Translations under genes and position numbers: made by a program
Shown: positions 35,126-45,995 of the stretch, in pieces
Numbering within the stretch: the first letter of the stretch is position 1
How the letters are laid out: each line of letters opens with the position of its first letter
Source: Rehmannia glutinosa
Taxonomy: Eukaryota; Streptophyta; Magnoliopsida; Lamiales; Orobanchaceae
Reading direction: 5' to 3'
Length of the DNA stretch: 64,000 nt
Assembly (NCBI GenBank): GCA_016081115.2
Contig: CM071936.1
Span: 79,709,262-79,773,261, forward strand
The notes under the pieces: model-generated
The model's database searches: none
What the model was told of the DNA's origin: nothing
Seen by the model: only the letters and a program-made list of their open reading frames with translations

Positions 35126-36556
35126 TGTTAAGTTGGTATTTTACCAACTTATTTGATATTTTAGAGTAGAATTTGGTTTTATTTTGGGTGTTTTTAGAGT
35201 CGTTAGAGTCCTATTTATTTCAATTAGAGTCGATGTAGAGTCAATACAGATTTGGTAGCCGAGAAATGAAGAAAACGGTGAAAAACGGCTTGAAGAAATA
35301 AGAAATCGCGTAGAAAGAAGAAAAAAATCGTATTTTGGCCAAGGACGGGCGGGCGCTGCAGCGCCCGTGACAGGGAAGGATAGTTTGGAGGCAGCATGTG
35401 GGCGCTACGTGCCAACGCCCCCCTAGCGCCCGGCGGCAATTGTGCGAGAAAAAAATGATGGCGCCCTTGCCATGCCTTGGCGCCCAGCCGCCGTGCGATA
35501 AGTTGGCAGGCGATGTGCGGGCGCCGCAGCGCCCGTGCGATAAAATGGGACGAGATTGCTGGGCGCCGCAGCGCCCGGGGGCGGAAAATCCTATGTTCAC
35601 CTACCCCCTTCTTGGACTTTTGTGTACTATAAATACCATCCTTGAGGCTTGAAATTAGGGGATCTTGGAACCCTTGGGAAGACAATAAAAATAGCTACAA
35701 GACAAGGAAGAAGAATTTGAGCATTTTGAGGAGAATTTGGAGAAGAAGATTGGAGGCTTCTATCATCTAGAAATAGAGAAGATCCCTCAACTCTTGTTAT
35801 TATTTTGTTGCTTTCTTCATATCTTGTAAGATGTATTATTGTATTTTCATGGATTCATTTTCTTTAATCATGAGCTAAACACTATAATTCTAGAGGATTG
35901 ATGTAATCTATGTTTGAACTTATGTTTTGAGATTGTGGTTTGTCAATCTAGATCTATCAATTTATTTGTGCTATTTGGATCTATTGCTTCTAAATTACTT
36001 GATCAATAATTTAGATTGTTTGGTGTATTTGATTTGACACTTGAGAGAGGTAATTGAATACATGACCTTGGAATAGCATAACCTAGGATTTCATAGAATT
36101 GAGAGATTTGTGAATCCTTTGAAGTCATTTATCAAGATTCATAACTTTTATTGAGATTTTGATTGGTGATTTTTATAGAGATATTGATTTCCCAATTGAA
36201 TCTAAAATCATTGGCACTTGAGAAAGGGAATGATTATTGTAGAAATCTTGACTTATAAATTGATAATTGATGATTGATAAACCATATTGACAACATAAGG
36301 GATAACTAGATTCATCATACCTCTAGAATTCATTTAATCATTTGGATAAACTCATTGATATTTACATAGTCTTAATTTATTTTTAGTATTTTTAGTATAA
36401 TCAACTCCATCAAATATTGAATTTCTAAATAAAGTTAGACTACTATATTATAGTACTTAGCGATAATTCGATAATTATTCCCTGTGGATTCGACAACCTT
36501 ACTTCTCTATATTAAAACTTGACACCGTAGACTTGCGGTTAGAAAAATCTCTAACA
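35126..36556 (+). repeat. Athila 3' LTR (1431 bp, complete)
   Basis: TGTTAAG...CTAACA. It opens with a 10-bp-stem hairpin (TAAGTTGGTA/TACCAACTTA, 35129-35151). Four GC palindromes of the GGGCGC-N-GCGCCC type lie at 35350-35580, just upstream of TATAAATA at 35628-35635. It ends in the Tat antisense ORF. Confidence 0.92.
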
Positions 36557-38138
36557 TTCCTCCAAACACTTTCCTTAGTCGGCTTTGTGCTTCCTCCAGA
36601 CACTTTCCTCATCTCGATCCTTAGGTCGGTGGGAGCACGTGTTGGTCAGATGATTCCCCAAGCCTATGCATATATACGAGGATAACAGCATGTTATGCGG
36701 CAGTTGGGCTTGATTCCGACCATAGACGGGTTTCATTTCTTGTTCTATGCCCGGAAGTCTCCGGGTGACGCCTTCTTCCACTTCTTCCCACGTCCTCAGT
36801 GCAAGTTCCTAGATGGGTTTCCTTCTCCTGGTGGGCTGTGGAAGGAGGATTTCTTTTATGTGAGGGATAACGGTTGGAAGCTTCCTCACGAATGGGTTTC
36901 AGAGGTTAAGGTTGCCCGAGGCACTCTCGTTTCCCGAAAGGAGATGGCGGAAGCTTATAGGTCTCGGAGCTTGTTTAAAAATCTTCTGAATGTTAAGGAG
37001 TTCCTGGGTATCCCCCTTTCTTTACTTCTTTACATTGCTTCATATTTTACTTGTATATTTTGACTACTTCATTTTTTTGATGTTGTTTCTACTTGCTTTT
37101 CAGGTAAGATGAGTTGCAGCATTGCAGAGTCGATGGCTTTCAAGAAGAAGGAGAAGGAGAAGGCTAAGGGAAAGTCTACTGCTGGCGGGAGCTCGAGTGT
37201 CCCACCTCGAGTGAGAGGCCATGCCCTTCCTGCAAGGAGGGTAATAGGCGCCCTAGCTCACGCTCTAGTGATCGTGCTGATGTCGCTCCGGCTCCTCGTC
37301 CTTCTGTAAGCCCTTCGGGAGGGAAGAGGTCTAGGATGGAGCTCGGCGTCGCTACTTTTGAGAGTGTTGGTCCCCGAGCTCTCTTCTCTGGTGGAGTGAA
37401 CCATTGCGAGGGGATCCAGTCTCATTGGGACTACAATGATTTTGGCTTTGGCGATGCCAGTACCCGAGGAGCTATATCGTCTGATGATCAGTCTCGCCTT
37501 GGGTCTTTGTCCTTCAAGGACATTAAGACTCACCTTTGCGGGGACTTGCTCGGGTAAGCTTCCATAGTTTCTTTGCATTTCCATTCTTCATGCTCTGTCT
37601 CTTTACTTGGCTAAGACTTGTACCAATTATGTTGTAGGCCCTGAACCTCGTAGCGGCTTTGAACCATTTAGGCAAGGTGATCAAGGTGGAGACCCATCGA
37701 CTTTGAGGTGAGGTGAAGGCACTCAAGGCCGCAGCTAGCCAGCACAAGTGCGAGATGTTAGATTTGTCGAAGCAGTGTGCCCGGGCGAAGAGTCAGCTTG
37801 CCCACGAAGCTGAGATATGTGAGTTGTTCTTCCAGTTTCCCGCTGTAGTTGATTTGTTGGCCAAGGAGAGGTCCAATTCAGTTGAGGCCTACATAGGTTC
37901 CTTGTCCTATCGCTCCGACATGATGAGAGAGTCTTGCTCTTATTATGACAAAGCAGTGCGCCACTGCCGAAAACTTCTACAGCAGAGTGGAAAGGCTTCT
38001 AGTAAGCTGATAGCCATCCTGGATAGCGGTGTTTCTGAGGAGAAAGAGGATGAAGAGGTTGAGGCCTTGGTGGATCTTCCCGACGGTGTTGGTGGCGATG
38101 GAGATGCTGCTGATGGAGATGAGACGCCTCCCGCTTGA
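36557..38138 (+). pseudogene. Tat antisense extra ORF (Transposase_28-like)
   Basis: The frame is open from the Athila junction at 36557 with one TAA near 36680. It contains PTIDGFHFLFYARKSPGDA and FPSPGGLWKEDFFYVRDNGW (36715-36890), the putative gypsy-type transposon domain found in antisense ORFs of Tat elements. A likely intron around 37010-37105 (AG at 37104) leads to a Lys/Ser-rich linker, then the 37713-38138 segment, which is helical and ends in an acidic Gly/Asp tail. It is antisense to the gag of the same element, as is usual for this lineage. Its role is unknown. Confidence 0.75.
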
Positions 38139-38976
38139 GTAGTAATAGTCTTTTTGGCTTGATAGTCTTAGCTTACTGCCCATCTGTTAGGACTTGGTTT
38201 ACACATTCGGATGTTTTTTTTATGCACTCGAACAATTCTCCCTTTCCCTTGACCTTGAGAAGTTTGATTTTGCCCTATAGGGCTGGATGATTTCCCCTCT
38301 TCTTTATGCCTATTAGCTTCCCGTTGTCATGTTTTACTTGTGATATTTGTGTATAACTTCTTGCAGGAGATTATCCTTTATATTACATTTTAACATCAAG
38401 GGGCGCCCTTCCGGAACTCGTAGGAGGACGCCTCCTTGGGGTTCCCAGGGCCCCCTTTCGGAGCCCCGAGGAGGGCACCCCCTTAGGTTTTCCCCAAGTC
38501 ATTGCTCCACCTAATGATTTAACATAATTTCGTTATGTAGGAGACATGTTTATTTCGATGTTGAGGTGGATCTTTCCTTTGGAGGGAATTCTTGATTCTT
38601 TTAAATTAGCCGAGAATACTCGTGTTCAAGGTTAATGTGCTCCATCCCCTGAGTTCTTCAGGGCGCCCTTCCGAAACTTGGAGAGGGTGCCCTTCCGGGG
38701 CTCGAATGGGCTTTCTTTTGGAACTCTTCTCTGGCTTATCTTTTGATGTCTTCCCTATGTGTTAGAATTTTTCTTTCTTCTATCGGGGAGGGGGGTTAAT
38801 ATTTTGAGGGATGCCCCTCCAAAGCCCGGAGTAGGCGCCCTCCTGGAGTTCACGGGGCACCTTTCCTAAGCTTAAAAGGGGAACCGTTCTGGAGCTTCCA
38901 CCATAATTTTTGCTTTAGGCATTTGATCTTTTCTCCACATGTGTTAGCATTTTTTGCCTTCTTTTTCTTGCATATT
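38139..38976 (-). other. Tat spacer, GC-rich imperfect repeats
   Basis: Non-coding. Words such as GGGCGCCCTTCCGGAACTCG recur with variation at about 38400-38900. The polymerase region of the element is absent. Confidence 0.55.
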
Positions 38977-40525
38977 TGTAAGTCCAAGCGGCTACGATAA
39001 TCTAAAGGGGGGTGAATAGATTATCTCCATCTTTTCGATTATGCCCTCTTTTTCGAACAAAATACGCCAAGACAATAATAAAGGTGCGGAATGTAAATAA
39101 CACGCGTCGATTTATAGTAGTTCAACCCACCTAGGGCCTAATCTACTACCACCCCAGTATATCCGGGATGGGTTTTGAAAAAGAAAAAGAATTTTATTAA
39201 TTACCACAATTAATACAAATTCAACTTACAACACCTTGAAGAGCACCACACTCTTCTTCAACACCACCTTTGGAGATTACCACAATCTCCCTTTGAAGAT
39301 TACCACAATCTTCCTTCAACGGCACCTTTGAAGATCACCACAATCTTCAATCTTGAAGAATACCAAATTCTTCAAACACCTCAAGAGCACCACACTCTTG
39401 AAACACCTATCACCTAGATCACCCAAGTGTATTCTCTCCACAAGAATACTCACAAGGATGTCTTGTGTTGAATGATGACAAAAATCAAGATTACAACTCA
39501 ATAATGAATATTACAATTTGAGTACAAGTGTAATCAAGAAATAAAGCCTAGACCTCAAGATGTGAAAGTGAAATACTTAAAGCTATAAATACAACAAGAG
39601 TGTTGAATATGAAAGCCTGGAAATTTGCGATTTCTTGTTGTGTATTTGCTTGTCTTATTCTATTTTGTGTCTTCAATTCATCCTCTATTTATAGGAGAGT
39701 CTTCACAACATAGGCTCCCAACATAGGCTCCTTCTTCTTCACTTTTGTCTACAAAAAGAGGATCACAAGATGTAGAAATATTGTACAAAAATAAAAAGTA
39801 AATCATGCTGATAAGAGTTTCAAACGGCACAATTTTGCTGTCATAAAATTACATAGGGCGACCGGTTGCCCTGTATAAAATTTCGAACGTTTGAATGAAA
39901 ATAGTGCGATCCAGGTAGGGGTTGTAGGGGGGTGCGACCGGCCAAGGTGGGGTGCGACCGGTCGGAGGGGGGTCCGACCGGTCGGCCTCACCCTTGACCG
40001 GTCATCCTCCCCCTTTTTTCATAGAATTGGTTCTGTTTCATTTTGTGCGTTCTCCAGGTACCGTTCGACCTTCTGTTCGACCGATCGACCTCCAAATTGA
40101 AATGTTGTCCGATTTTTATCAAAAATAAACTTCAAGAAATACTCCAAAAAATTAGTAAAAACAGTTAAATCAATTGAGAGTATTTGGACAACATTTATAA
40201 ACATTGTAAACTTATTTAAACTAAACCATCAAAAGTGTTGTCCATTTTTATCGAATAATTAACTCTAAGAAATACTCCAAAAATTAGTAAAGACATTTTA
40301 AATCATTTAGGAGTATTTGGACAAAATTGTTTTGGTATAAAAACTCATTAACACAAAATCATCAAAAGTGTTGTCCAATTTTATGGAATAATAAACTCTA
40401 AGAAATACTCCAAAAATTAGTAAAAATATTTTAAATCATTTAGGACTATTTGGACAACATTTAAAACCATTGTTTTGGTGTAAAAACAAAATCATCAAAA
40501 TCATGATAAAAATATTTATCTAACA
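38977..40525 (-). repeat. Solo S1 LTR with perfect 5-bp TSD
   Basis: Reverse-oriented S1 LTR (1549 bp): on the plus strand TGTAAGTCCAAG...TATCTAACA. ATATT is duplicated exactly at 38972-38976 and 40526-40530. It contains the inverse TATA box (39686-39693), an inverse hairpin array (39236-39445) and an ACCGGTC cluster (39855-40085). No internal sequence is left, so it arose by LTR-LTR recombination. Confidence 0.95.
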
Positions 40526-40530
40526 ATATT

Positions 40531-41440
40531 TTCATCGTGAAGAATAATTCACCCGGACTATTGTGAGGAGGCCCCTTCCTCCAAGGTCTTAGCTGAAGGA
40601 AAAACAATTTTTACTAGGACCTCCTTGTGAGGAGGCCTCTCCCATCCAGGGTTTAGCTGGAAAAGGTCATCCCACCCGGGGTCTTAGTCGAGTGAGTCCA
40701 CCCTTCCGGGGTCTTAGCCGTAGGAGGTGAATATGTTGGGGATGCCCCAGATAGCCTAATGCTACCTCGCTAGGGATATTAATGAGGGGCCCTGGATAGC
40801 ATGAAGCTACATCACTATGGGCGACCTCCGGGAACCATGGATAGCATGAAGCTACCTCACTATGGATATCCCCTAGAGCCCTAGATCGCGCAATGCTACC
40901 TTACTAAGGGCATTAACAAGGGGCCCTAGATAGCGCGACTACATCACTATGGGCGACCTCAGGAACCCCGGATAGCGTGAAACTACCTCACTATGGGTAT
41001 CCCTAGCCCTGGATAGCGCAATGTTACCTCACTATCGGCATTAACGAGAGGCCCTGGATAGTAGAAAGCTACCTCACTATGGCGACCTCTGGGAACCCTG
41101 GATAGCGTGAAGCTACCTCACTACGGGTATCCCCTGGAGTCGTTCGACTTGAATGTCTGCTACTTAGCTTCAGGGAAGTCCATGTTCATAAGTTATTAGC
41201 TATCATCCATGTAAGTGTGTTGCACATGTTTGGATAGAAAACAAGAACTTTATTCATAATTCGATTGCCTTGGTAAAGAAAGAAATGCATAGATACTCGG
41301 CTCTTAGGCTGGAAAACAAAATAAGTAGACTAGCATCTTATGAGACATTAAATAAACATAAAATAAATAAAATATTGAAGCGCCCCGGATGGGGTCTAGG
41401 CGTGCTAAGGGCTGAAGAGTGGGGGGGGTTTGAACTCCCT
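40531..41440 (-). repeat. Tat spacer with higher-order tandem repeat
   Basis: From about 40733 to 41133, units of about 45 bp (core GGATAGC-N-GAAGCTACCTCACTATGGG) alternate with three linkers: CATTAACGAGGGG, CGACCTCCGGGAAC and TATCCCCTAGAG. The linkers recur in the same order for three rounds, a period of about 134 bp. A short diverged region precedes it from 40560. The remainder is unremarkable. Confidence 0.85.
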
Positions 41441-42509
41441 TCATTTCTGGCCTTGGCTGCTGCCTTCTGCTTCGTGCGGCTTTGGATCACGGTAAAACTT
41501 GCTCTGATCCATATAATCCTTCAGGTGGCCCTTCTTGATGAGTCTCTCGATCTCTTTTTTCAGATGGAAACACCTATCCGTAACGTGCCCTTTGTCTTGA
41601 TGGACGGTAATATCATTGGATTGAGCTAGTTTGGGATTGTCCCTCATCCCTTTAGGAGGCTCTATAATTCCTTGCCTTCGGGCTGCGTACATGACTTCGA
41701 CCAGGGGTACATTCAATGGGGTGTGCCTGCATTTGACTTTTCTTCTACTTAAGTCTTCTTGTTGTTTCTCTTGGGGCTTGTTTTTTCTTCTTCTTCGTGG
41801 GACTTGCGCTTGATTCCGGGTTCCGTCTTGGTGGACTTCTCCACTCGAATATGCTTTTCCGTTTGACTCAATAGCTCCTCCATGTTGGATGGAGGCTTCC
41901 CGGTCAGAGACTCATTCAAATGCCCTTGGCGTAGGTTCTGCTGTAATATCCTAGCCAAGGTCTCATGCTGGACGTTGACAACTTCATTGACAACTTCCAT
42001 GAACCGTTTCATGAACTCCGCAATGTTTCTCCTTCCTTTTGTTTCACCTGAAAGAGGTGAGCGATAGTCTTGGGACACTTTCTGTTGATGGAGAACTGCT
42101 GCATAAAGGCTTCAGTGAGCTTATCCATCCTGGAGATTGATCCCACAAGGAGTTGATTGAACCACATCAGCATCCTCTTGGTCAGAGTAGTGCATAACAC
42201 CTTATCATAGGAGACATCCGTCATGTCATAGAGATCCGCCTTGGCATAGAATTTGTCCAAGTGCTCTTGCGGATCTCCAGTTCCATCATACTCCAAGAGG
42301 TTGGAAGTCTTGATTCTTGATGGAAATGGTTTAGATAAAACCACAGGAGCCAACATGCTCCACTTTATCAACATCGTAGCCAACGAGTTGGCTAGGCTAG
42401 GTTGTACTACTTGAGATTCTTCAACCGGTGGCAGCTCTTCATGATTCTGATTTTCAACGCGACCTTTTTTTCTCTCATCTTAATCGTCTCGATCAGGGTC
42501 TTCAGCCAT
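41441..42509 (-). pseudogene. Tat gag, frameshifted
   Basis: ATG at 42509 (MAEDPDRDD, then an immediate stop). The retrotransposon-gag core follows in the same frame to 42009: LLEYDGTGDPQEHLDKFYA and MLMWFNQL, with AFMQQFSINRKCPKTIAHLF. Later frames hold LARILQQNLRQGHLNESL (to 41749) and a zinc-knuckle-like HQDKGHVTDRCFHLKKEIE (to 41441). There are at least two frameshifts and one nonsense codon. Confidence 0.85.
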
Positions 42510-42867
42510 GGGCAGAGCCCATGGTGGTCCTCCTGCCACATCTATTGCGGCTGCTTGTTCCCTTACATTGTGTCGAGATGCTCTCCAGGAAATCTCTTCC
42601 AAAAAATCTTGTAAGGTTTCTTGAGCTAGGCTAGTTTATTCAGCGGGCGAAGCCCCCTAGGAGAAGGGAGGGGCACCCCTTTTGCAAACAGAAGAGGGGG
42701 TGGCACTCCTCCAAGAGGAGGAGGGATGGCTCTCGTCTTCCAAATGGTCGTTCTTCTTGCTGGTCTTCGGTGGCTCAGCTTGTAGCTTGAGATCTGACGT
42801 CACGTGCTTGCGATCAAGTTTGCATCTTTGTGTACTTTGGTTGTTCCAACAGACGGCGCCAAAATAA
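42510..42867 (-). other. Tat leader and primer-binding site
   Basis: Reading the minus strand from the LTR end at 42868, TTATTT is followed by TGGCGCCGTCT (42861-42851), a tRNA-Asp-like PBS start as in Tat elements. The rest to gag is non-coding. Confidence 0.75.
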
Positions 42868-43290
42868 TGCTGCTTTTTAGAGCAGATCACCCAAGTCAAC
42901 TGAGTTGACCAAAATCCTCTTCTTGAGAGGGGAGTCTTTGACCTAATCCCCTTCCTGATGGGGAAGTCTTCACGTCTTTTGCTCCTTGAACTGCTAACTT
43001 CTTCAGTTGTGAACTTACCTGCACACACGCGCAAATATTAGAGGGCCCCATGGTTGTCCCAGAGAGGCCCCTCCGACGCTCAAGTCAGCATGGTGAACGA
43101 GAGAGTAAACAATAATCGAATACTGAATAATAAATGCGTAGGAGGGTTATGAATTAATTATGAGTTAATTACTTACAGATAATAGCAATGACCTTTTTAT
43201 ACCTGGGAGATGGGCCCCGTTGGCCGTGTAGGAGAATTCGGCCTATAGGCCAGTCCGCATAGGGGAAAACGACTGCTTGGGTCAAACCGG
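42868..43290 (-). repeat. Tat 5' LTR
   Basis: The plus strand starts TGCTGCTTTTTAGAGCAG next to the PBS and matches the fragment at 17190. The matched part ends near GCTTGGGTC (43282); the true outer boundary is uncertain because the other copy is cut there. Confidence 0.8.
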
Positions 43291-45995
43291 GACTCCTTTG
43301 GTCCGATTTAATTATTAAGAGCCCATTAAGCAATTAATATTAAATAAACAAATAAAAAATGAATTGATATATTTTCAAATTCTATAGATTATGATAGAAA
43401 CAATATTGGTTTTAATACTTAAACGAGCTTAAGAAAGATTAAATTTTCCAAAGGTTGTATTTTGTACAAAACTTATTAATATAAATAAAAGAATACATTT
43501 ATATAAAAACAATCTTAAGATTGTCAAAGGTAATAAAGTAGGGCAAAAGGTTAACTATGACTTTTAGGAAATTATCGAATTGAAAAGTATTTCAACTTAT
43601 ATTTTTATCTATATTTATTATAATAAAATCCCGTAAAGTAGTCATCTACAAGATTAATTTATATAAATAAATTATTGTTGATACAAGTTATCAATTTGAG
43701 AAATTCAAAGAAAAACAATTCTCTAAATAGACTTTAATTCGTGTTTTTTTTTAAATAAAAATTCACTGGGGATTTAATTTAAAAAGAGTTAGATCTTGAT
43801 AATTTTTGTGTTATGATTAATTATTAATGTTAGGGTAATTTCATTTTTGGTACCCAAACTATACATATATTTTGCTTTTGGTACCATATATTTCAACCTC
43901 ATCAGAATTGGCTACCACTGTTTTTCTTTTTAATCAGTTTTAGTCCAAACTAGCCACATAAAACTGTTACGCCTATAACACTGGACCAACCCCTGCACCG
44001 ATGAACATCACTCAGCGAACGATCACACCAAAATTTGTTCATGGATGAATCGTGATGCCAAACATGACCTCTAATTTTCTACGCATGGCCCTGAACTTAT
44101 CACTTAAAATTCACCCATTCAGGCCAAATAACATCAACCACCAACTATTCATCCCCTCCCAACCAACTACATGCCTTGATTTGGCCAGAAATTAACCCCT
44201 TGTATGGTTATGTTTCCATGGACCATTTCTAGTTTCTAGTGTTGGAAATTGAATTTTGAGAATTTATTGGTTTTCGTGTGAAAATTGAAAATATGTTTGG
44301 ATGAATGAATGAAAATGAGTTTTATGTAGGTTTGAAAATGAGATTGTGTTTGGTTGAGTAGTTTTGAAGTATTATTTTATATATATAATAATTTGAAAAG
44401 TTGATAATGGTTGAATATTTTAATTGGATATATAATATTATATTTGTAAGATTGTAGTGTGGTAGGTCCCATTAGGTAGATATAATTAAAAAATAATAAT
44501 ATTTTAAGTGGATATAGTTGGTAATGGTGGGTCCCATGTGTATAATTGGATGAAAAGATGAGAATTGTGATTAATGAGTGATGTATGATAGTATATAGGG
44601 TTGAGAATTAAAATTATAGGTTTGAGATGTAGTTTTATGTGAAAAATGGAATGTGAAAATGATGATTTCCATTGGAAAATTTATAAACAAACATGATTCC
44701 AGTTTTATGAATAGTTGGAAATTGGAAATAGGTTGTTGGAAACATAAACAAACAAGGCCTTAATATTCAAAAATCACAACTTGAAGGCTGTAACCTTGAT
44801 CAACTCGTCGGTGGCGATTCCCATGTTGCTCCTTTCATCCACCAATGCCAATGAGATTGCAATCTCATGGGTACCAAGTTTCCTATGTCAATTTTCGATA
44901 TACTCATCTGACATTAATTTATCCAAAATTATCCTAAAGCCGAAGTTCAAAAAATCCAATGAAAGTAGCCTAAATGTCTCCATGTAACATGGACGGAGCT
45001 AAAGGGCTGGCGGCGGCGGCCGCCCCCTTTGACTTTAATTTTTTTTATAATTAGTATAACTTTTTATATATATAATTACAAAATTTTATAATTTTGCCCC
45101 CTTAAAAAAATAAAAACTACCTATTTATCTTAGTCAAGAAAAAATAAACCTTCCCCCTTGTCTTCATTTTCTGGCTCCATCCTTGGACCATGTAGACGGT
45201 TAATCCTTTCAATTCAACATCGAGGAATAAAAAGCCCAATGATTATTTTAAGTAATTTTGAGAAAAATAGAAAACGGTGAAGCTAAATGTATTATAACAT
45301 ATATGAGTAGAAAATCGAAAACTTTAACTGATGATAATGTAGTATAACATATATATGGATGTCAACATGTCCGGGTAAGACCCATTTTTCACATTTTTGC
45401 ATGAACTATGTGTTGTATGAAACTAGTCTTGGGAGTGTTTCTAAGAACTTCCATATCTCACATAGGAAGAATAAGAAGGTTTTACTCACTTTATTAATGA
45501 GAGGACATTATGGGTTTAATAATAGGTCAAGTGAGTAAGGTGGGATCGCGCACATAAAGAGTTGGGCTAAATTTGCAGTTTCAACTGTAAATTCGTCGAT
45601 TTGCCCCCCTGAGCGGGCTATGTAGTCGCGACTCGATTTAGTTTCAAAACTCTTCTATTTCTACCTTACCATAATTTCCTTAATTGTCCCCTATGTTTTA
45701 GTTTAGAGCCGCTTGCTTGTGCCCCTACTTGATCTATTTGTATTACCATTGGAAGCTTGAATCTTATATAGCATAGAGCTTCCAGTGTCATTTATAACCA
45801 AAACAACACCATTCTCTTCTCGGGTTTTGTTGGGTTACATTCTTCATGTGCTATTACTGTTCATTTTTCCGTTGAATCTTGGGGGATTACACAAATAAAT
45901 CCTTTAGGACAGTGCTAGTGTTGCACGCCTAGAAAATCAATTGTTGTTTCAATACTCTATACATAAATATTTGCTAACATTCTAAAGGATTTAAC
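43291..45995. other. Intergenic with MITE-like repeats
   Basis: No gene. An AT-rich part runs to 43820. A half element with TTTTTGGTACCCAAACTATA lies near 43850. A 560-bp element 44198-44757 has inverted ends (CCTTGT...GTTATGTTTCCA / TGGAAACATAA...ACAAGG). A roughly 190-bp element 44991-45182 has GGACGGAGC / GGCTCCATCC ends. 45340-45990 probably includes the degenerate LTR and leader of the Copia fragment that follows, but I could not find its PBS. Confidence 0.5.

Larger units (their letters stand above)
17608..36556 (+). mobile_element. Athila-type Ty3/Gypsy retrotransposon, split by Sirevirus S1a
   Basis: Order: truncated 5' LTR (17608-18607), tRNA-Asp PBS, gag, protease, RT/RNase H, integrase, non-coding, start of ORF2 (24971-25142), then the S1a insertion (25143-33361), end of ORF2, 3' non-coding with polypurine tracts, and 3' LTR (35126-36556). 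The ORF2-type second ORF and the PBS point to Athila. The LTRs differ at about a dozen positions per kb by eye, so the insertion is fairly young. It sits inside the antisense ORF of the Tat element. Confidence 0.9.

Noticed and set aside
40733..41133. CRISPR-like array of regular repeats
   Set aside because: Plant nuclear context, repeats and linkers both recur (higher-order tandem repeat), and no cas genes are possible here.
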